A DNA stretch of 5,224 nucleotides, taken from Clostridiales bacterium. Lineage in GTDB: Bacteria; Bacillota; Clostridia; Lachnospirales; Lachnospiraceae. Position 1 is the first letter of the stretch, and every line of letters starts with the position of its first letter. Position numbers and translations under genes: made by a program. The stretch spans positions 1-5,224 of the forward strand of contig JAJQBM010000186.1 in assembly GCA_021203285.1 (NCBI GenBank), given 5' to 3'. Below the pieces are notes generated by a model. That model ran no database searches, had not been told where the DNA came from, and worked only from the letters and a program-made list of their open reading frames with translations. This document shows positions 1-5,224 of this stretch, in pieces.

Positions 1-19
1 CACTTAAATATATTTCTTT

Positions 20-25
20 TATAAT
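20..25 (+). promoter_or_regulatory. Candidate -10 element of a valS promoter
   Basis: TATAAT at 20-25 is a perfect match to the housekeeping sigma-factor -10 hexamer and lies in an AT-rich stretch. With a 17-nt spacer the -35 box would fall at about -3 to 2, mostly outside the window, so it cannot be confirmed. There is no TG extension just upstream. A start site near 31-33 would give a leader of only about 33 nt before the valS start codon. The alternative is that the T-rich stretch 11-20 is the tail of a longer valS leader (for example the U-tract of a T-box attenuator), with the hexamer a chance match. Confidence 0.4.
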
Positions 26-45
26 AGACAGGATCGAATTAACTC

Positions 46-53
46 AGAGGGAG
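46..53 (+). promoter_or_regulatory. Ribosome-binding site of valS
   Basis: AGAGGGAG is purine-rich, and its best contiguous match to the anti-Shine-Dalgarno sequence is only 4 nt (GAGG at 47-50 or GGAG at 50-53). The spacing to the valS ATG at 65 is rather long, 11 nt from base 53. A nearer ATG at 60 is better spaced but opens a two-codon reading frame that stops at once (ATG AGA TGA), so it cannot be the valS start. Confidence 0.6.
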
Positions 54-64
54 AACACGATGAG

Positions 65-2722
65 ATGAAAGAATTAGCCAAGACTTATGATCCGAAGGGG
101 CTGGAAGGCCGCCTCTATCAAAAGTGGGAAAATAATCATTATTTCCATGCGGAGGTTGACCGCAGCAAAAAACCGTTTACCATTGTGATGCCGCCGCCGA
201 ATATCACCGGCCAGCTTCACATGGGCCATGCTCTGGACAACACGCTGCAGGATATCCTGATCCGTTATAAGAGAATGCAGGGGTATTCCGCCCTGTGGCA
301 GCCGGGGACAGACCACGCCGCGATCGCTACCGAGGTGAAGGTCATTGCCAGCTTAAAGGAGCGCGGCATCGACAAGGCGGACCTGACGCGGGAGGAGTTT
401 CTGAAGTACGCGTGGGAGTGGAAGGAAGAGTACGGCGGGCGGATCGTCCGTCAGTTAAAGAAGATGGGTTCCTCCGCCGACTGGGAGCGCGAGCGGTTTA
501 CTATGGACGAGGGCTGTTCCGCCGCGGTGAAGGAGGTTTTTGTCCGCCTGTTTGACAAGGGATATATTTACAAGGGATCCCGCATCATCAACTGGTGCCC
601 GGTCTGCAAGACCTCGATCTCCGACGCGGAGGTGGAGCATGTGGAGCAGGCAGGCCATTTCTGGCATATTAAATACCCTATCATCGGAGAGGAAGGACGG
701 TTCGTGGAGATCGCGACCACCCGTCCGGAGACGATGCTCGGCGATACCGCGGTTGCGGTCAACCCGGATGATGAGCGGTATCAGGACATCATCGGAAAGA
801 TGCTTCTGCTTCCGATTGTCAACCGCGAGATCCCGGTCATCGCAGACGCTTATGTGGACAAGGAGTTCGGGACCGGCTGCGTGAAGATCACACCGGCGCA
901 CGACCCCAACGATTTCGAGGTCGGGAAGCGCCACGGCATGGAGGAGATCAATATCTTAAACGACGACGCCACCATCAACGCCAACGGCGGCATCTATGAG
1001 GGGATGGGCCGCTACGAGGCGCGGGAGGCGATCGTAAAGAGGCTGGACGAGATGGGACTTCTCGTCGGCATCAAGGACCATGTTCACAATGTGGGCCGGC
1101 ACGACCGCTGCAAGACCACGGTGGAGCCGATGATCAAGCCGCAGTGGTTTGTGAAGATGGATGAGATGGCGAAACCGGCCATCGAGGCGATTCAGTCCGG
1201 CAGGCTGAAGTTTGTCCCGGAAAACTATGGGAAGACCTATCTGCACTGGCTGGAGAATATTCGCGACTGGTGCATTTCCCGCCAGCTCTGGTGGGGACAT
1301 CAGATTCCTGCATGGTACTGTGAGGACTGCGGCGAGATGATTGTGGCGCGGGAGACGCCCTGCAGTTGTCCGAAGTGCGGCAGCAAGCGGCTGAAACAGG
1401 ATGAGGACACGCTGGACACATGGTTTTCTTCCGCCCTGTGGCCTTTCTCCACGCTCGGCTGGCCGGAAAAGACGGAGGAGCTGGAGTATTTTTACCCGAC
1501 GGATGTGCTGGTGACCGGATATGATATCATCTTTTTCTGGGTGATCCGCATGGTCTTTTCCGCGTTGGAGCAGACCGGGACGGAGCCCTTCCACACGGTG
1601 CTGATCCACGGCCTCGTCCGTGACGCGCAGGGAAGGAAGATGAGCAAATCGCTGGGCAACGGCATCGACCCGTTGGAGGTGGTGGACAAGTACGGCGCGG
1701 ATGCCCTGCGCCTGACGCTAGTCACCGGAAATGCGCCCGGCAATGATATGCGGTTCTACTGGGAGCGCGTGGAGTCCAGCCGGAACTTTGCCAACAAGGT
1801 CTGGAATGCGTCGCGCTTCATCATGATGAATCTGGGCGACGACCAGCCGTATGAGCCGTCCGCTGACGAGCTGTTCCCGGTGGACAAGTGGATTCTGTCC
1901 AAGGTCAACACGCTGGCCAAAGATGTGACGGAAAACATGGATAAATTTGAACTGGGTATCGCGGTCCAGAAGGTCTTCGATTTTATATGGGAAGAGTTCT
2001 GCGACTGGTATATTGAGATCACGAAGACCCGCCTCGCACAGAAGGAGGAGAAACCTGCGGCGGCAAACAGCGCCCTCTGGACGCTGAAAACCGTGCTGAC
2101 AGACGCCTTAAAGCTGCTGCACCCGTTTATGCCGTTTATCACGGAGGAGATTTACTGCACGCTCTGCCCGGAGGAGGAGACGATCATGCTGGCTCCGTGG
2201 CCCGAGTACCGCGAGGACTGGCATTTCGAGGAGGCGGAGGTCTCCATCGAGGCGATCAAGACACTGGTGCGTGCGGTCCGGAACCTGCGCTCCGAGATGA
2301 ATATTCCGCCCAGCCGCAAGGCCAGCTACTATGTGGTTTCGCAGGATGAGAATGTCTGCGCGCGTCTGGAGACGTTTCAGGATGTATACCGCAACCTGAT
2401 CAGCGCGGCCGAGATCCATGTTCAGCCTGACATGACCGGCATCCCGGAGGACGCGGTTTCCGTGGTCATCCCGAAAGCCGTGGTGTACGTTCCGCTGGAT
2501 GAGCTGGTGGATGTGGAGAAGGAGCGCGAGCGTCTTCAGAAGGAAAAGGAGCGTCTGCAAAAGGAGCTGGCACGGTCGAACGGCATGCTGAAGAATGAGA
2601 AATTCCTGAGCAAAGCGCCTGCGGAGAAGGTTGAGGCGGAGAAGGAAAAGCTGGAAAAATACACCGCCATGATGGAGGACGTTGAATCAAGGCTCCGGTT
2701 CATGGAAAGCTCCCGCAGGTAA
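65..2722 (+). CDS. valS: Valine--tRNA ligase (ValRS), class Ia, with editing domain
   Basis: Cytosolic enzyme that charges tRNA-Val with valine using ATP and hydrolyses mischarged Thr-tRNA-Val. Seen in the 885-residue product: the HIGH-class signature as HMGH at 52-55, after the PPPNITG stretch; PGTDHA at 80-85; a CxxC pair at C178/C181; the CP1 editing-domain motif [12 protein letters not shown] at 218-229 and HDPND at 279-283; a second zinc-site-like set C419, C422, C435, C438; DTWFSS at 451-456; the KMSKS loop, exact, at 525-529; an all-alpha anticodon-binding region from about 610 to 760; and a C-terminal coiled coil at about 815-880, which in this family contacts the tRNA. Length is normal for bacterial ValRS and nothing is missing. 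The start at 65 fits the family N-terminus ([19 protein letters not shown]), and the upstream ATG at 60 is out of frame. It is the first gene of the run, with folC 27 nt downstream. Confidence 0.98.
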   Translation: MKELAKTYDPKGLEGRLYQKWENNHYFHAEVDRSKKPFTIVMPPPNITGQLHMGHALDNTLQDILIRYKRMQGYSALWQPGTDHAAIATEVKVIASLKERGIDKADLTREEFLKYAWEWKEEYGGRIVRQLKKMGSSADWERERFTMDEGCSAAVKEVFVRLFDKGYIYKGSRIINWCPVCKTSISDAEVEHVEQAGHFWHIKYPIIGEEGRFVEIATTRPETMLGDTAVAVNPDDERYQDIIGKMLLLPIVNREIPVIADAYVDKEFGTGCVKITPAHDPNDFEVGKRHGMEEINILNDDATINANGGIYEGMGRYEAREAIVKRLDEMGLLVGIKDHVHNVGRHDRCKTTVEPMIKPQWFVKMDEMAKPAIEAIQSGRLKFVPENYGKTYLHWLENIRDWCISRQLWWGHQIPAWYCEDCGEMIVARETPCSCPKCGSKRLKQDEDTLDTWFSSALWPFSTLGWPEKTEELEYFYPTDVLVTGYDIIFFWVIRMVFSALEQTGTEPFHTVLIHGLVRDAQGRKMSKSLGNGIDPLEVVDKYGADALRLTLVTGNAPGNDMRFYWERVESSRNFANKVWNASRFIMMNLGDDQPYEPSADELFPVDKWILSKVNTLAKDVTENMDKFELGIAVQKVFDFIWEEFCDWYIEITKTRLAQKEEKPAAANSALWTLKTVLTDALKLLHPFMPFITEEIYCTLCPEEETIMLAPWPEYREDWHFEEAEVSIEAIKTLVRAVRNLRSEMNIPPSRKASYYVVSQDENVCARLETFQDVYRNLISAAEIHVQPDMTGIPEDAVSVVIPKAVVYVPLDELVDVEKERERLQKEKERLQKELARSNGMLKNEKFLSKAPAEKVEAEKEKLEKYTAMMEDVESRLRFMESSRR
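2528..2569 (+). repeat. Two-copy 21-nt tandem repeat coding for a coiled-coil heptad
   Basis: Within valS, two adjacent 21-nt units (2528-2548 and 2549-2569) encode ERLQKEK followed by ERLQKEL (residues 822-835). The units differ mainly at synonymous third positions and in the last codon. This is an exact heptad in the C-terminal coiled coil, so the repetition probably reflects coiled-coil constraint, although an old duplication is possible. It is an in-frame part of the gene, not an independent element. Confidence 0.6.
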
Positions 2723-2737
2723 GCACTGCCGAATGAG

Positions 2738-2742
2738 AGGAG
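2738..2742 (+). promoter_or_regulatory. Ribosome-binding site of folC
   Basis: AGGAG inside a purine run, 7 nt before the ATG at 2750, which is ideal spacing. An extra ATG at 2745-2747 lies between the two and opens the two-codon frame ATG CGA TGA, whose stop overlaps the folC start. The site lies in the 27-nt gap after valS, consistent with co-transcription. Confidence 0.75.
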
Positions 2743-2749
2743 AGATGCG

Positions 2750-4075
2750 ATGAACCCCGGTATAAAACATGATATGGAGGAGGCCGTGGATTTTCTCTAC
2801 GGCCTGCCGAAATTTACCACAAAGAACAGTCTGGATCATACCCGAAAGCTGCTTGCGCTTTTGGGTGATCCCTGTTTTAAGAGAAAAATTATTCACGTGG
2901 CGGGAAGCAACGGAAAGGGAAGCGTCTGCTGTTTCCTGTACCACATGCTCCTCGCGGGAGGGAAGACGGCGGCGCTGTTTACCTCCCCACATCTGATTGA
3001 TATCCGCGAGCGGTTTCAGATGAACGGCGGGATGGTTCCGGAGGAGGAATTTCTGGAGGGATACCGCAGGGTGCGGTCCGCCTCGGCGGAGCTTGTCCGA
3101 AATAATCTGAATCATCCTACGTTTTTCGAGTTTATTTTTGCCTTGGGCATGGTACTCTTTGAGAGAGCGCAAACAGAATACATTGTTCTGGAGACCGGAC
3201 TGGGCGGCCGCCTCGACGCGACCAACAGCTTTCCGACGCCGCTTCTCTCCGTGATCACGTCCATCAGTCTGGAGCACACCGAGATTCTCGGAGGGACGCT
3301 GGCGCAGATCGCCGCGGAGAAGGCGGGCATCCTAAAGCCGGGCGTTCCGCTGGTGTTTTTTGACGATGACGGGGAGTCGGCGGATGTGATCCGCCGGCGC
3401 GCATCTGCGCTTGGCTGTCCGCAGTACCCGATTTCTAAAAAAATGTTTCAAAATTATGAAATCAAAGAGGAGGGTATTGATTTTTCACTTTCGACTGCTT
3501 ATGATAAATCGAAAAGAGGAGCAGTTCGGTGGACCGTTCCGGGACACGCGGTTTATCAAATAGAGAACGCGGCGCTTGCCATCACGGCTATGCGTGTGCT
3601 GGATCTGATGGATGACGCGGTCATACAGAGAGGGCTGTCGGAGGCGAAGTGGCCGGGACGGATGCAGGAGGTCGTGCCGGAGATATACTTTGACGGCGCG
3701 CACAATCCCTCCGGGATCGCCGCTTTTATCGAGTCCGTCCGGGTTCTCACGAAGGATGACGGCGTTCCGCCGCTGCTTTTGTTTTCCATGGTGAAGGAAA
3801 AGGATCTCCATGCGGCGGCAGATCTGCTGACGGCATCCGTTGCATGGGATGCCATCGCAGTCACGACGGTGGACGGAGAGCGCGGCGTGCCGGCCGAGAC
3901 CCTGCGCAGCCTGTTTTTCGGAGACGGGGGAAAGGCAGCCGCCTGCCCCGTGGACAGCTTCGCAGACAGCCGTGAGGCGTTCACGGCGATGCGTCGCCGC
4001 AAAAAGCCCGGCCAGAAGCTCTTCTGCACCGGATCCCTGTACTTTGTCGGGGAGTTATTGAGGTTGATTTCTTGA
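2750..4075 (+). CDS. folC: Folylpolyglutamate synthase / dihydrofolate synthase
   Basis: Mur-ligase-family enzyme of folate metabolism. It uses ATP to add glutamate to reduced folates (keeping them in the cell) and, in bifunctional members, to dihydropteroate to make dihydrofolate. Seen in the 441-residue product: P-loop AGSNGKGS at 51-58 (the family often has GTNGKGS); LFTSPHL at 76-82; HPTFFEF at 122-128; LETGLGGRLDATN at 147-159; EHTEILGGT at 175-183; AAEKAGILKPG at 188-198, whose lysine region holds the carbamylated lysine in studied homologues; WPGRMQEV at 301-308; DGAHNP at 315-320; and a C-terminal CTGSLYFVGELLR. The Mur ligase central domain spans roughly 46-295 and the glutamate-ligase C-domain about 300-441. 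Length is normal. Whether it is bifunctional or FPGS-only cannot be told from sequence alone. The start has a well-placed ribosome site. Oddity: codons 228-257 are strongly AT-rich compared with the rest of the gene. Confidence 0.96.
   Translation: MNPGIKHDMEEAVDFLYGLPKFTTKNSLDHTRKLLALLGDPCFKRKIIHVAGSNGKGSVCCFLYHMLLAGGKTAALFTSPHLIDIRERFQMNGGMVPEEEFLEGYRRVRSASAELVRNNLNHPTFFEFIFALGMVLFERAQTEYIVLETGLGGRLDATNSFPTPLLSVITSISLEHTEILGGTLAQIAAEKAGILKPGVPLVFFDDDGESADVIRRRASALGCPQYPISKKMFQNYEIKEEGIDFSLSTAYDKSKRGAVRWTVPGHAVYQIENAALAITAMRVLDLMDDAVIQRGLSEAKWPGRMQEVVPEIYFDGAHNPSGIAAFIESVRVLTKDDGVPPLLLFSMVKEKDLHAAADLLTASVAWDAIAVTTVDGERGVPAETLRSLFFGDGGKAAACPVDSFADSREAFTAMRRRKKPGQKLFCTGSLYFVGELLRLIS
3477..3505 (+). 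promoter_or_regulatory. Candidate internal promoter within folC
   Basis: TTGATT at 3477-3482 (4 of 6 match to TTGACA), a 17-nt spacer, and TATGAT at 3500-3505 (5 of 6 match to TATAAT). The predicted start site is near 3512, about 580 nt ahead of the 45-codon gene. It sits inside the AT-rich island of folC on the coding strand, so it could provide separate transcription of the microprotein and TPR genes. AT-rich DNA throws up such matches by chance, hence the modest confidence. Confidence 0.35.
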
Positions 4076-4077
4076 AA

Positions 4078-4084
4078 GAAAGGA
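4078..4084 (+). promoter_or_regulatory. Ribosome-binding site of the 45-codon gene
   Basis: GAAAGGA matches the 5' side of the Shine-Dalgarno consensus and ends 6 nt before the ATG at 4091. It begins 2 nt after the folC stop codon. Its presence is one of the main reasons to accept the very short gene as real. Confidence 0.65.
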
Positions 4085-4090
4085 CATTCC

Positions 4091-4228
4091 ATGATTGATT
4101 TCGAAGAAGAATTAAAAAAGTTTGAGCCCAGCAGGGAGATCGACGACGCGGAGGACGTGATCTACAGCCGCGACCTGACAGACCTGATGGACATACTGCA
4201 GGAAATGCTGCGGGATTCCAAGAGCTGA
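4091..4228 (+). CDS. Small acidic protein of unknown function (45 residues)
   Basis: I do not recognise a named family. The reading frame runs ATG to TGA, starts 15 nt after folC and ends 12 nt before the TPR gene, and has its own ribosome-binding site, so it looks like a genuine operon member. The product begins MIDFEEELKKFEPS and ends LQEMLRDSKS. It has 15 acidic residues against 6 basic ones (net about -9), and no Cys, Trp or Gly. There is no signal peptide or membrane segment, so it is presumably cytosolic. Two parts are visible: a charged N-terminal segment (3-16) with a helical pattern, then, after an acidic stretch IDDAEDVIY (17-25), an amphipathic helix-like segment at 27-42 with hydrophobic residues L29, L32, M33, I35, L36, M39 and L40. 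This suggests a small helical protein that binds a partner, possibly the product of a neighbouring gene; that is inference. It could also be a leader peptide coupling translation to the next gene. Confidence 0.75.
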   Translation: MIDFEEELKKFEPSREIDDAEDVIYSRDLTDLMDILQEMLRDSKS

Positions 4229-4229
4229 C

Positions 4230-4236
4230 GGAGGTG
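4230..4236 (+). promoter_or_regulatory. Ribosome-binding site of the TPR protein gene
   Basis: GGAGGTG is the strongest Shine-Dalgarno sequence in the window, ending 4 nt before the ATG at 4241. It starts 1 nt after the stop codon of the preceding small gene, so ribosomes ending there would sit on this site, favouring translational coupling. No alternative ATG, GTG or TTG in frame lies between the upstream in-frame stop (4226-4228) and 4241, which fixes the start. Confidence 0.8.
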
Positions 4237-4240
4237 CGCG

Positions 4241-5224
4241 ATGAAATATTATTACTGCGGCGGCTCACTGGATTTCACAGATACCTGTCCGGACTGCGAT
4301 GCCAATGTCCGCGTCTGGAAAAAGATCCATATCATGTCTGACCGCCTCTACAATGAGGGGCTGGAGAAGGCGCGGGTGCGGGATCTGAGCGGAGCCATCG
4401 AGGCGCTTCAACTGAGCCTGCGATATAACAAGCTCAATGTCGAGGCACGCAATCTTCTCGGTCTGGTCTGGTATAAGATGGGCGAGACGGTCAACGCGCT
4501 CAGCGAGTGGGTGATCAGCAAGAGCCTCTGCCCGGAGGAGAATCGGGCGGCAGAGTATCTCGCAGACGCCCAGCACAGCGCTTCCCAGCTTGAGAATATG
4601 AATCAGACCGTCAAAAAGTTTAATCAGTCCTTGACCTACTGTCAGGATGGCAACTATGATCTGGCAATCATCCAGCTAAAGAAGGTCATCGCCTTAAACC
4701 CCAAGATGGTGAAAGCGCACCAGCTTCTGGCGCTTCTCTACATGTGGGAGGACCGTCATGATCTGGCGTTCCGCATTCTGCGTCAGGCAGAGAAGATCGA
4801 TACAAACAACACGGCTACCATGCGGTACAGGCAGGAGTGCCGGGAGCATCTGAAGGCCAACGGAAAGCTGAAGCCATCCAAGGAGGACGAGGATACCGTC
4901 ACCTACCAGAGCGGCAATGATATTATCATTCGCCCTGCAAAGTTCACCGACAACTCCGCAGTGCGGACGGTGGTGAGTATGCTGATGGGGGCGGCCATCG
5001 GGGTGGCTGTCGTCTGTTTTCTGGTGATACCGGGTGTGCGGCAGAGGGCCAATGCGAACACCTCCTCCCAACTGGTGGAGGCCAACCAGACGATTTCCGC
5101 CGGAGAGCAGTCGATTTCAAGTCTTGAGGAGGAGATTGAGTCCCTGACACAGCAGCTAGCCGAGGCGGAGAGCGCGACGGATGAGGCAGAGGAGCAGGTA
5201 GCGGTCTATCAACAGCTTCTGGAT
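4241..5224 (+). CDS. TPR membrane protein with Cys-rich N-terminus and coiled coil (3' end cut by window)
   Basis: 328 codons are open to the window edge with no stop, so the gene is partial. Domains in order: a short zinc-ribbon-like start with C6, C16 and C19 (CPDC at 16-19), where a fourth cysteine expected near residue 3 is tyrosine; helical repeats of TPR type at about 34-66 (YNEGLEKARVRDLSGAIEAL), 67-100 (ARNLLGLVWYKMGETVNAL), 124-157 (GNYDLAIIQLKKVIALNP) and 158-191 (AHQLLALLYMWEDRHDLA); a charged linker at about 205-240; one membrane segment at about 243-264 (VVSMLMGAAIGVAVVCFLVI); then a Gln/Glu-rich coiled coil from about 274 to the end. There is no N-terminal signal peptide, so the TPR part is probably cytoplasmic and the coiled coil outside, an inference from the arrangement. 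TPRs bind proteins or peptides; the partner is unknown. It resembles an uncharacterised TPR family I know from Lachnospiraceae, and I assign no function. It is the last visible gene of the run. Confidence 0.88.
   Translation, partial: MKYYYCGGSLDFTDTCPDCDANVRVWKKIHIMSDRLYNEGLEKARVRDLSGAIEALQLSLRYNKLNVEARNLLGLVWYKMGETVNALSEWVISKSLCPEENRAAEYLADAQHSASQLENMNQTVKKFNQSLTYCQDGNYDLAIIQLKKVIALNPKMVKAHQLLALLYMWEDRHDLAFRILRQAEKIDTNNTATMRYRQECREHLKANGKLKPSKEDEDTVTYQSGNDIIIRPAKFTDNSAVRTVVSMLMGAAIGVAVVCFLVIPGVRQRANANTSSQLVEANQTISAGEQSISSLEEEIESLTQQLAEAESATDEAEEQVAVYQQLLD

Noticed and set aside
455..934. 159-codon minus-strand frame opposite the ValRS editing domain
   Set aside because: It is a shadow of the coding strand, with no recognisable domain, and the sense strand is certainly coding.
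956..1609. Long open frame of 217 codons on the minus strand inside valS
   Set aside because: It lies antisense to highly conserved ValRS sequence. The encoded protein is Arg/His/Pro/Leu-rich with no recognisable motif, as expected of a shadow frame in GC-rich DNA.
2723..2749. Possible terminator or promoter between valS and folC
   Set aside because: Only 27 nt are present, with no inverted repeat, T-run or paired hexamers; it holds just the folC ribosome-binding region.
2687..3277. 196-codon minus-strand frame spanning the valS-folC junction
   Set aside because: It crosses two real genes and the folC ribosome site, and has no motif or plausible context.
3437..3443. Run of seven A in folC as a programmed frameshift or slippage site
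   Set aside because: The phase (AAA AAA A) does not fit the usual -1 slippery heptamer phase, there is no obvious stem-loop just downstream, and the zero frame gives a full, normal FolC.
3761..3778. Small GC-rich inverted repeat (GGCG TTC CGCC) inside folC
   Set aside because: It is a four-base stem in GC-rich coding sequence, not followed by a T-run and expected by chance.
4265..4576. Minus-strand frames opposite the TPR gene (also 4694-5071 and 4944-5150)
   Set aside because: The plus-strand frame from 4241 is open to the window end, has a strong ribosome site and shows TPR, membrane and coiled-coil features; the opposite frames show nothing recognisable.
1..5224. CRISPR array, tRNA or rRNA gene, insertion sequence, phage or attachment site
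   Set aside because: Read on both strands, nothing with the needed repeats, cloverleaf, terminal inverted repeats or transposase motifs was seen; nearly all the sequence is accounted for by four sense genes.

Overview
The window is a tightly packed, all-plus-strand stretch of a bacterial chromosome. It carries four consecutive genes: valS (valyl-tRNA synthetase), folC (folylpolyglutamate/dihydrofolate synthase), a 45-codon acidic microprotein gene, and the first 328 codons of a gene for a membrane-anchored TPR protein with a cysteine-rich N-terminus. The intergenic gaps are 27, 15 and 12 nt. Each gene has a Shine-Dalgarno-like sequence, and no terminator-like hairpin with a T-run is visible between them, so the simplest reading is one co-transcribed unit that continues past the right edge.

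The organism is most likely a Firmicute of class Clostridia, probably Lachnospiraceae-like. The valS-folC order is classic for Firmicutes (it is also found in Bacillus subtilis). The ValRS has the clostridial-type sequence with a C-terminal coiled coil. The short-Cys-motif/TPR/one-membrane-segment protein resembles a family I know from Lachnospiraceae. The DNA is moderately GC-rich by eye, so low-GC Clostridium species are unlikely. This assignment is inference from protein character only.

Region by region: 1-64 is an AT-rich leader with a consensus -10 hexamer and the valS ribosome-binding region. Positions 65-2722 are valS, intact and with all signature motifs. Positions 2750-4075 are folC, intact, with an unusual 90-nt AT-rich island (28% GC by hand count) that also contains a plausible internal promoter. 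Positions 4091-4228 are the microprotein gene. Positions 4241-5224 are the TPR membrane protein, cut by the window end.

valS and folC are housekeeping genes (Val-tRNA charging with editing; folate glutamylation) with no known mechanistic link beyond sharing an operon. The two downstream genes are the uncharacterised part. A tiny acidic cytosolic protein is encoded directly ahead of a protein that appears to place TPRs inside the cell and a coiled coil outside. No mobile element, CRISPR array, RNA gene or clear sign of horizontal transfer was seen. I do not see a dramatic new system here; the best candidates for new biology are the microprotein/TPR pair and the possible internal promoter that would uncouple them from valS-folC.
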